5,060 bases of DNA from Hyphomicrobiales bacterium (GTDB taxonomy: Bacteria; Pseudomonadota; Alphaproteobacteria; Rhizobiales; Devosiaceae): positions 1 through 5,060 of the forward strand of contig WFOP01000399.1 in the NCBI GenBank assembly GCA_015487985.1, in the 5' to 3' direction. Positions 1-5,060 of this stretch are shown here, piece after piece. Every line of letters begins with the position of its first letter. The first letter of the stretch is position 1. A model generated the notes under the pieces. It was not told the origin of the DNA, ran no database searches, and worked only from the letters and a program-made list of their open reading frames with translations. A program made the position numbers and the translations under genes.

Positions 1-504
1 GGCATAGGAAGGCAAAAACCCGGTGATGGCAGCGGTGGAGGCGTGTGCACGATGGGCGGCAGAAAACGCGTCATTGACATATATTTCGCCAAGTTTTGCC
101 AGTTCCGAAGCAAAGGCCGCGTCATTTTCCTCTTCCCCTGCATGAAAGCGCAAATTTTCGCACAACAATATTTCGCCATTCAGCAGGCTTTCAGAAGCGG
201 CCTGGGCATTTTCGCCAATACAATTGGTTGCAAAATGAACTTCGCGCCCAAGGGCCTTGGCCAATTCAGGCACGACCGGCAGGATGGAGAATTCCATATT
301 GCGCTGACCTTTTGGGCGACCAAAATGGGAAAGCACGGTGATGCGTGCGCCCGCGTTCAGCAACGGCTTTATGCCTTGTGCAAAACGGGTTATGCGTGTG
401 GCATCACTCACCACATCATTGTGCAGCGGTGCATTCAGATCGGCACGCACAACCAGTCGCTTCCCCGACAGATTATCTGGCGAAATGATGGAAAACTGGC
501 TCAT
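1..504 (-). CDS. pgk: Phosphoglycerate kinase, N-terminal part (gene runs off the window)
   Basis: Also called cbbK. It phosphorylates 3-phosphoglycerate, the RuBisCO product, with ATP to 1,3-bisphosphoglycerate, which the adjacent Gap then reduces. The first 168 codons are visible and the frame is open to base 1; a full protein would be about 390-400 residues, so only the substrate-binding N-terminal domain is seen. Landmarks are VVRADLNAP (18-26, the PGK signature, with Ala where Val is common), DATRI (34-38, R37), SHFGRPKG (59-66, with H60 and R63), ENLRFHAGEEEND (116-128, with R119) and YVNDAFSAAHRAHAST (142-157, with R152). R37, H60, R63, R119 and R152 correspond to the basic patch that binds 3-phosphoglycerate. 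The ATG at 504 lies in ATGA, where the TGA is the gap stop, and no strong Shine-Dalgarno precedes it, so translation is probably coupled to gap. Identification is firm; the C-terminal nucleotide-binding domain cannot be checked. Confidence 0.96.
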   Translation of the reverse strand, partial: MSQFSIISPDNLSGKRLVVRADLNAPLHNDVVSDATRITRFAQGIKPLLNAGARITVLSHFGRPKGQRNMEFSILPVVPELAKALGREVHFATNCIGENAQAASESLLNGEILLCENLRFHAGEEENDAAFASELAKLGEIYVNDAFSAAHRAHASTAAITGFLPSYA

Positions 505-1502
505 AGCAGTTTGCCCATGGCAACCGCCGTATCCGCCATGCGGTTAGAGAACCCCCATTCGTTATCATACCATGTAAGGATGCGCACCATTGTGCTATCC
601 ATGACTTTTGTTTGGTCCATATGGAAAACCGATGAATGCGGATCGTGATTAAAGTCGACGGACACGTTAGAAATTTCTGTATATCCCAAAACACCCTTCA
701 TCGGGCCATCAGCGCCTGCTTTGATGGCCGCATTCACTTCTTGGATTGTTGTTTCGCGCGCGGCATCGAATACCAGATCGACAACTGAAACGTTGGGGGT
801 TGGAACGCGAATAGCCATGCCGTCAAGCTTGCCGTTCAACTCGGGCAAAACCAGCCCAACCGCTTTGGCGGCCCCGGTGGTGGTGGGGATCATCGACAGG
901 GCGGCGGCACGCCCGCGATATAAATCCTTGTGCATGGTATCAAGCGTTGGCTGATCTCCCGTGTAGGAGTGGATGGTGGTCATGATGCCACGCGTGATGC
1001 CGATGGTGTCGTTCAGAACTTTTGCCACGGGGGACAGGCAGTTTGTGGTGCACGAGGCATTGGAAACAATCAGATCGTCGCCCGTCAGCACATCATGGTT
1101 CACACCATAAACAATGGTTTTATCGGCATTGGCTCCGGGCGCGGAAATAAGAACCCGCTTGGCACCGCTGTCCAGCAACAGACTTGCCTTGTCCCGCGCC
1201 GTAAAGATGCCGGTGCACTCCATTGCAATATCGACGTCGCCCCATTCAAGATCAGCCGGATTGCGGGTGGCGGTTACCCGGATTGGGCCGGTGCCGGCAT
1301 CAATCGTATCGCCATTCACCTCAACAGTGCCTGAAAAGCGGCCATGTACGGAATCAAACTGCAACAGGTGGGCATTGGTTTCCACTGGCCCAAGGTCGTT
1401 GATCGCCACTACTTCGATATCGGTGCGTCCTGATTCAATGATTGCGCGCAATACGTTGCGTCCGATGCGGCCAAAACCGTTAATGCCAACTTTAATGCTC
1501 AT
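501..1502 (-). CDS. gap: Glyceraldehyde-3-phosphate dehydrogenase, type I
   Basis: Also called cbbG or gapA/gapB by context. In the CBB direction it reduces 1,3-bisphosphoglycerate to glyceraldehyde-3-phosphate using NAD(P)H; the reaction is reversible. It has 333 residues, the standard length. The Rossmann motif is INGFGRIGR (7-15), followed by VVAINDL (31-37) with D36, the adenosine-ribose-binding Asp. The active-site signature ASCTTNCL (149-156) carries catalytic C151, and H178 in TIHSYTGDQ is the base partner. Phosphate-site candidates are T181, T209/G210 and R232; N314 in WYDNEWG contacts the nicotinamide. There is no CP12-like C-terminal extension as in plant GapB, so that type of redox control is absent. 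In NAD-specific bacterial enzymes a Leu-Pro pair follows the LD of this loop; here it is T189-M190, which leaves the coenzyme preference uncertain. The start at 1502 has a good ribosome binding site. The TGA stop overlaps the pgk ATG by 4 nt. Confidence 0.97.
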   Translation of the reverse strand: MSIKVGINGFGRIGRNVLRAIIESGRTDIEVVAINDLGPVETNAHLLQFDSVHGRFSGTVEVNGDTIDAGTGPIRVTATRNPADLEWGDVDIAMECTGIFTARDKASLLLDSGAKRVLISAPGANADKTIVYGVNHDVLTGDDLIVSNASCTTNCLSPVAKVLNDTIGITRGIMTTIHSYTGDQPTLDTMHKDLYRGRAAALSMIPTTTGAAKAVGLVLPELNGKLDGMAIRVPTPNVSVVDLVFDAARETTIQEVNAAIKAGADGPMKGVLGYTEISNVSVDFNHDPHSSVFHMDQTKVMDSTMVRILTWYDNEWGFSNRMADTAVAMGKLL

Positions 1503-1507
1503 GATAG

Positions 1508-1513
1508 TCCCCT
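1508..1513 (-). promoter_or_regulatory. Shine-Dalgarno site for gap
   Basis: The 12-nt tkt-gap spacer reads CAGGGGACTATC on the minus strand. AGGGGA lies 5 nt before the ATG at 1502 and immediately follows the tkt stop (TAA, 1517-1515), so the whole spacer is essentially a ribosome binding site. Confidence 0.65.
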
Positions 1514-1514
1514 G

Positions 1515-3503
1515 TTATGCGATGAGTTCACGGGCGGCTTTTGCCACCATTTGTGCAGTAATGCCAAATTTTTTATAGAGTTCAGGGGCGGGGGCCGAGG
1601 CGCCAAAACCGCGCATCCCGACAAACTTGCTGTTATCCCCCAACAGTTCACCCCACCCCTGTTTGATAAGTGCTTCAACCCCGACCCGTGGCGCGGTGCC
1701 AAGAACCTGGCGCCGATAATCTTCAGCCTGAGCGGCAAAAAGTTCAAAACAGGGCGCTGAAACCACGGCAACACTCACCCCTTCGCCCGCCAGAATATCA
1801 GCGGCATCAAGAGCAATTTCCACTTCGGATCCGGTCGCGATCAGGGTTACTTGCCGTGCCCCCTTTGCCTCGCGCAAAATGTAGGCGCCCCTGGCGGTCA
1901 GATTTTCTTCATTGTGGAGCGTGCGCACCGTGGGCAGGCCCTGGCGGGAAAGACAAAGCACCGAGGGCGTGGTGTCGCTCAATACCGCCAATTCCCATGC
2001 TTCGGCGGTTTCCACGGCATCCGCCGGGCGAAACACGTTCAGATTAGGCATTGCGCGCAAACTGGCTATCTGCTCAATGGGCTGGTGGGTCGGCCCGTCT
2101 TCCCCAAGCCCGATGGAATCGTGGGTCATGACATAGGTCACCGGCACGCCCATTAAAGCGGACAGGCGAATTGAACCTCGGCAATAGTCGGCAAATGCCA
2201 AAAATGTACCACCATAGGGCAGGGCGCCCCCGTGCAGATACAGTCCGTTCATCACGGCGGCCATACCGTGCTCGCGCACACCGTAATAGATATAGTTCCC
2301 GGCGTAATTATCCCTGGAAACACCGCGCATGCCAGAGGTCAACGTCAGGTTGGAGCCGGTCAGATCCGCCGACCCCCCCACCATATTGGGAACGGTTGCA
2401 TTGACAATTTCCAGCGCCATTTGAGAGGCTTTGCGGGTGGCCACTTTGGGCCTGTCGCTTGAGAGCTGTTGTTTGTAGCTGTTGATGGCGGCACTCAGGC
2501 CATTGCGCGAAGAGCCATCCAGTGCAGCGAAAAACTCAGCGGAATTTGGTGTGTCCGCCGATGTTTTTTCCCACGCAATACGGGATTTTTTGCCCCGCGC
2601 GGAAACAGAATGCCAGGCATCATAAACATCGTCCGGGATAACAAAAGGCGCATGATCCCAGCCCAGAGCTTTGCGGGTGAGGGTAATTTCTTCATCCCCC
2701 AAAGGTGCGCCGTGGGTTGCAGAAGTCCCTTGTTTGTTGGGGGAGCCAAATCCGATTATGGTTTTGCAGGCAATGAGCGTGGGGCGCGTTTCATCGCTCC
2801 TTGCCTCAGCCAGGGCATTTGCAATTGCTTCATTGTCATGCCCATCCACCTCAATAACCTGCCATCGGGCAGCGGCAAAGCGGGTCTGTTGGTCGGTGGA
2901 AGTGGAGATATCCGTTGCCCCGTCGATGGTGATTGCATTGTTGTCCCAAAGAACAACCATGCGCCCAAGACCAAGATGTCCCGCCATGTCTATGGCTTCG
3001 TGGCTGATACCCTCCATCAGGCAGCCATCTCCGGCAATGACATAAGTCCAGTGATCGACAATCGCGTCGCCAAATTTTGCATTTTGCATCCGTTCCGCCA
3101 GCGCCATGCCCACCGCTGTGGAAATTCCCTGCCCCAGTGGGCCGGTGGTGGTTTCAATTCCCTGAGCGTGGCCATATTCGGGGTGTCCGGCGGTGCGAAA
3201 TCCCATCTGGCGGAAATTGCGGATCTGGTTCATATCCATGTCGGCAAACCCGAGCAAATGATGAATGCCATACAGCAACATCGAGCCATGCCCGGCGGAT
3301 AGCACAAAGCGATCCCGGTCGGCCCATTCGGGGGAGGAGGGGTCAATCTTCATGAAGCGGTTAAACAACACGGCCGCCACATCAGCCATCCCCATAGGCA
3401 TGCCTGGATGCCCTGAATTGGCCTTTTGAATCGCGTCCATCGCCAGCGCTCGAAGGGCATTGGCCATATTTTTTTCGTTGTTATCCATAGCATTATCCGC
3501 CAT
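1515..3503 (-). CDS. tkt: Transketolase
   Basis: Also called cbbT. This thiamine-diphosphate enzyme moves two-carbon units from ketoses to aldoses (for example fructose-6-phosphate plus glyceraldehyde-3-phosphate to xylulose-5-phosphate plus erythrose-4-phosphate) in the CBB and pentose phosphate pathways. From 3503 the protein is 662 residues, the usual length. The N-terminal signature is [17 protein letters not shown] (18-34, with H32). SAGHGS carries H72, GHPE carries H107 and GPLGQG is at 121-126. The ThDP/metal motif runs from GDG (158-160) to NN (188-189). H264 is in [10 protein letters not shown]357 and S384 are candidate phosphate ligands. The catalytic Glu is E411 in GVREHGMA. The second signature [17 protein letters not shown] (467-483) follows H461 and includes D469 and H473; R520 comes after it. 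Several of these share E. coli TktA numbering. The C-terminal domain (about 540-662) is complete. The order is ThDP-binding, pyrimidine-binding and C-terminal domains, with nothing missing. Its position between prk and gap marks it as the CBB copy; whether the genome has another cannot be seen here. Confidence 0.97.
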   Translation of the reverse strand: MADNAMDNNEKNMANALRALAMDAIQKANSGHPGMPMGMADVAAVLFNRFMKIDPSSPEWADRDRFVLSAGHGSMLLYGIHHLLGFADMDMNQIRNFRQMGFRTAGHPEYGHAQGIETTTGPLGQGISTAVGMALAERMQNAKFGDAIVDHWTYVIAGDGCLMEGISHEAIDMAGHLGLGRMVVLWDNNAITIDGATDISTSTDQQTRFAAARWQVIEVDGHDNEAIANALAEARSDETRPTLIACKTIIGFGSPNKQGTSATHGAPLGDEEITLTRKALGWDHAPFVIPDDVYDAWHSVSARGKKSRIAWEKTSADTPNSAEFFAALDGSSRNGLSAAINSYKQQLSSDRPKVATRKASQMALEIVNATVPNMVGGSADLTGSNLTLTSGMRGVSRDNYAGNYIYYGVREHGMAAVMNGLYLHGGALPYGGTFLAFADYCRGSIRLSALMGVPVTYVMTHDSIGLGEDGPTHQPIEQIASLRAMPNLNVFRPADAVETAEAWELAVLSDTTPSVLCLSRQGLPTVRTLHNEENLTARGAYILREAKGARQVTLIATGSEVEIALDAADILAGEGVSVAVVSAPCFELFAAQAEDYRRQVLGTAPRVGVEALIKQGWGELLGDNSKFVGMRGFGASAPAPELYKKFGITAQMVAKAARELIA

Positions 3504-3510
3504 TTTACAT

Positions 3511-3516
3511 TTCCTT
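3511..3516 (-). promoter_or_regulatory. Shine-Dalgarno site that fixes the tkt start
   Basis: Minus-strand AAGGAA overlaps the last two bases of the prk stop codon (TAA, 3517-3515) and lies 7 nt from the ATG at 3503. It favours 3503 over an in-frame upstream ATG at 3629, which would overlap prk by 115 nt, and over internal ATGs at 3488 and 3467. An ATG at 3510 is followed at once by TAA and is not used for a protein. Confidence 0.7.
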
Positions 3517-4387
3517 ACGCGCGCCGGGACTGTTCGGTGAGCCGTAGAATAAGCGGCGTTAAAATCAACTGCATGGCCAGATCGGTTTTGCCCCCCGGCA
3601 CCACAATCGAGTTGGCTCGGCTCATCCATGACCCTTCGATCATTGAGATGAGGTATTGAAAATCAATCCCGTGGGGAACCGCAAACCGGATCACCACCAG
3701 GCTTTCGTCCAATGTTGGAATTGAACGGGCAATAAACGGGTTGGACGTATCCACAACCGGCACCCGCTGGAAGTTGATATTGGTCTGGGAGAATTGGGGC
3801 ATGATGCAATTCACATAGGCATCCATGCGCCGCAAAATCACATCTGTTACCGCTTCTGTGGAGTATCCGCGCACATCCCGGTCCCGATGAATTTTTTGAA
3901 TCCACTCAAGATTGACCACCGGCACGACACCGATTTTCAGGTCGGCATAATCGGCAATTTTAATCTCATCGGTTTTAACCGCCCCGTGCAGGCCTTCATA
4001 GAACAAGATGTCTGAACCGTCTTCAAAAGGTGTCCAGTCGGTAAAGTTACCCGAAGGCACACCAAGTTCCCGGGCCTCTTCTTCCGAATGGACATAAAGC
4101 CGGGAACGACCGCCCCCGGTTTCCCCATATTCGCGAAACACCCGCTCCAGTTCACCCAGCTCGTTTGCATCAAGGGAAAAATGGGAGAATGAATGGTCCC
4201 CCGCTGCCAGACGTTTGTCCAACTCGCGCTTCATATCCGCGCGGTTGAATTTGTGGAACGCGTCCCCCTCAATTGAAACCGATTTGATACCTTCACGGCG
4301 AAAAATCTGATCAAATGTGTTCTTGACGGTTGATGTACCTGCGCCCGAAGAACCGGTGACGGAAATAATTGGATGCTTGATGCTCAT
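3515..4387 (-). CDS. cbbP: Phosphoribulokinase, class I (bacterial type)
   Basis: Also called prk or prkB. It phosphorylates ribulose-5-phosphate with ATP to ribulose-1,5-bisphosphate, the RuBisCO substrate, in the cytoplasm. This is the diagnostic CBB gene of the window. At 290 residues it has the length of the octameric class I enzymes. The P-loop is GSSGAGTST (12-20). D42 is the expected catalytic base, with H45 and R49 nearby in GDAFHKFNR (41-49). E131 lies in FYEGLHG. K165, R168, D169 and R173 lie in the [13 protein letters not shown] stretch (164-176). These positions coincide with Rhodobacter sphaeroides numbering as I recall it. R31, R234 and R257, implicated in NADH activation of that enzyme, are also present. 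The only cysteine is C194, so the thioredoxin-regulated cysteine pair of plant-type class II enzymes is absent. Regulation by NADH/AMP is inferred from family knowledge. The gene follows fbp by 14 nt and ends in TAA 11 nt before tkt, so co-transcription is very likely. Confidence 0.98.
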   Translation of the reverse strand: MSIKHPIISVTGSSGAGTSTVKNTFDQIFRREGIKSVSIEGDAFHKFNRADMKRELDKRLAAGDHSFSHFSLDANELGELERVFREYGETGGGRSRLYVHSEEEARELGVPSGNFTDWTPFEDGSDILFYEGLHGAVKTDEIKIADYADLKIGVVPVVNLEWIQKIHRDRDVRGYSTEAVTDVILRRMDAYVNCIMPQFSQTNINFQRVPVVDTSNPFIARSIPTLDESLVVIRFAVPHGIDFQYLISMIEGSWMSRANSIVVPGGKTDLAMQLILTPLILRLTEQSRRA

Positions 4388-4395
4388 AGCGTTTA

Positions 4396-4399
4396 TCCT
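4396..4399 (-). promoter_or_regulatory. Shine-Dalgarno site for prk
   Basis: The 14-nt fbp-prk spacer contains AGGA on the minus strand, 8 nt upstream of the prk ATG at 4387. The position fits a ribosome binding site and supports that start, which also gives the usual N-terminus of class I phosphoribulokinase. Confidence 0.65.
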
Positions 4400-4401
4400 G
4401 T

Positions 4402-5060
4402 TCAGCTACGGAAAAGCCCGCGCTTTTTGAAAAGCGCTGACATTTCATTGTCGGGAAGGTCGTGGTAGGCGGTTATTTTTTCAACTTTATCTCTGGAACC
4501 AAATACGAACGGGGTACGCCCGTGCAACTCGTCTGCCTGTTGCTCCATCAGTGAATCAATGGCGTCGGTTGCCTTGCCCCCCGCCTGCTCGATCACAAAG
4601 GCAATCGGTGCACATTCATAAACCATGCGCAAGCGCCCCTTGCCATAGCCCTTACGCCGGTCGCCCGGATATAAGAAAACCCCCCCGCGCGTTAATATCC
4701 GGTGGGTTTCAGCCACCAGAGAGGCCACCCAGCGCATGTTGAAATTTTCAGCGCGCGGGCCTTCCGCACCATCCACACAATCATCAATAAATGCACGAAT
4801 GGGGCTGGACCAGTGCCGATAATTGGAGGCATTGATTGCATATTCGGTTGAATCATCGGGTATGCGCACATTGTTGTTCACCAGCAAAAACTGGCGGGTG
4901 CGGGTGTCCATATTAAACTGGAGCGTGCCCTTGCCAAATGTAACAACCAGTCCGCATTGCGGCCCGAATATAAAATATCCGCCCGCGATCTGCTCTTTGG
5001 CCGGTCTCAGGAAACTTTTATCCGGATCTTCCTTGGCTTCAAAAATTGAAAAAATCATGC
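4402..5060 (-). CDS. cbbF: Class I fructose-1,6-bisphosphatase, C-terminal part (gene runs off the window)
   Basis: Also called fbp. It hydrolyses fructose-1,6-bisphosphate to fructose-6-phosphate and phosphate in the cytoplasm, here as a CBB regeneration step. The visible part is about 218 residues of a protein usually near 330-360. The frame stays open past 5060, and the ATG at 5058 is internal: it sits in a MIFSIF segment matching the conserved G-T-I-F-x-I-Y of class I FBPases. The N-terminal third, with the metal-binding DPLDGSSN motif, is therefore outside. Counting from that Met, visible landmarks are AGGYFIFG (25-32), [14 protein letters not shown] (107-120), GGVFLYP (125-131) and the family signature [13 protein letters not shown] (141-153). 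E148 of that signature matches the metal-binding Glu (human Glu280). R142 replaces the substrate-binding Lys274 of the mammalian enzyme, and W110 replaces Tyr244; I believe both are usual in CbbF. The protein ends in [10 protein letters not shown] and TGA, 14 nt before prk. Identification is secure; the cbbF rather than housekeeping fbp label rests on the neighbours. Confidence 0.95.
   Translation of the reverse strand, partial: MIFSIFEAKEDPDKSFLRPAKEQIAGGYFIFGPQCGLVVTFGKGTLQFNMDTRTRQFLLVNNNVRIPDDSTEYAINASNYRHWSSPIRAFIDDCVDGAEGPRAENFNMRWVASLVAETHRILTRGGVFLYPGDRRKGYGKGRLRMVYECAPIAFVIEQAGGKATDAIDSLMEQQADELHGRTPFVFGSRDKVEKITAYHDLPDNEMSALFKKRGLFRS
4420..4437. repeat. Short perfect inverted repeat at the 3' end of fbp
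   Basis: The bases form two 8-nt arms, GCGCTTTT and AAAAGCGC, around a 2-nt centre. They lie inside the last codons of fbp, over the Ala-Leu-Phe-Lys-Lys-Arg stretch. In RNA the innermost pairs would open to form a loop, leaving a stem of about 6 bp. No T-run follows on the minus strand, so it does not look like an intrinsic terminator. It may be chance imposed by the conserved protein ending, or an mRNA processing or stability element between fbp and prk. Confidence 0.35.

Noticed and set aside
43..648. A 201-codon plus-strand frame opposite pgk and the end of gap.
   Set aside because: It is the shadow of two well-supported genes; its translation resembles no family I know.
930..1578. Overlapping plus-strand frames of 134 and 154 codons opposite gap.
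   Set aside because: They are antisense to conserved GAPDH motifs including ASCTTNCL, and their translations look like reverse-complement artefacts.
2469..3302. A 277-codon open frame on the plus strand, antisense to transketolase.
   Set aside because: It lies wholly opposite a gene with every transketolase motif. Its product is rich in Cys, Gly, Arg and Ile with no recognisable domain, and I see no good ribosome binding site for it. Long antisense frames arise from the codon bias of the real gene.
3504..3629. A 42-residue N-terminal extension of transketolase from an ATG at 3629.
   Set aside because: The extension reads the end of prk in another frame, has no transketolase similarity, and the ATG at 3503 has a well-placed AAGGAA and gives the family's normal length.
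4678..4690. A run of eight C residues as a possible frameshift site in fbp.
   Set aside because: The reading frame is correct on both sides: [16 protein letters not shown] reads through it with normal family sequence, so there is no sign of a sequencing error or programmed shift.
5056..5058. The ATG at 5058 as the true start of fbp.
   Set aside because: It lies within the conserved G-T/M-I-F segment in mid-protein. A 218-residue class I FBPase would lack its metal-binding DPLDGSSN motif, and the frame stays open to the window edge.
1..5060. Search for CRISPR arrays, IS ends, tRNA/rRNA, riboswitches, or an unusual accessory system.
   Set aside because: Coding sequence covers the window apart from gaps of 11 to 14 nt. 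I saw no direct repeats with spacing, no transposase and no structured RNA region.

Overview
The window holds five genes, all on the minus strand. Read in the direction of transcription (from 5060 down to 1) they are fructose-1,6-bisphosphatase (3' part only), phosphoribulokinase, transketolase, glyceraldehyde-3-phosphate dehydrogenase and phosphoglycerate kinase (5' part only). Phosphoribulokinase has no usual role outside the Calvin-Benson-Bassham (CBB) cycle, so this is a CO2-fixation (cbb) operon segment of the order cbbF-cbbP-cbbT-gap-pgk. RuBisCO (cbbL/S or cbbM) and the LysR-type regulator cbbR are not in the window and would lie outside it.

The organism is probably an autotrophic or facultatively autotrophic proteobacterium, most likely an alphaproteobacterium. 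The phosphoribulokinase is the short class I form of about 290 residues, with key residues at the same positions as in the Rhodobacter sphaeroides enzyme. The GAPDH has the DQPTLDTMHKDLYR segment familiar from alphaproteobacteria. The FBPase C-terminus (AYHDLPDNE...LFKKRGLFR) looks like proteobacterial CbbF. Base composition is moderate. This placement rests on recalled family resemblance, not on a search.

Layout: 5060-4402 fbp 3' part; 14-nt gap; 4387-3515 prk; 11-nt gap; 3503-1515 tkt; 12-nt gap; 1502-501 gap; 4-nt ATGA overlap; 504-1 pgk 5' part. No stretch lacks a gene for more than 14 nt, so there is no room for an internal promoter region, terminator, RNA gene or mobile element between genes. 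Shine-Dalgarno-like sequences precede prk, tkt and gap. pgk lacks a clear one and probably depends on coupling to gap.

Together the products run the reductive and regenerative parts of the cycle. Pgk and Gap reduce 3-phosphoglycerate to glyceraldehyde-3-phosphate. FBPase and transketolase help return triose carbon to pentose phosphates. Phosphoribulokinase makes ribulose-1,5-bisphosphate for RuBisCO. All readable catalytic residues are present, and I see no frameshift, insertion or pseudogene. I found no sign of an undescribed system: this is a well-formed ordinary metabolic operon, and the findings below are refinements with low to moderate interest.
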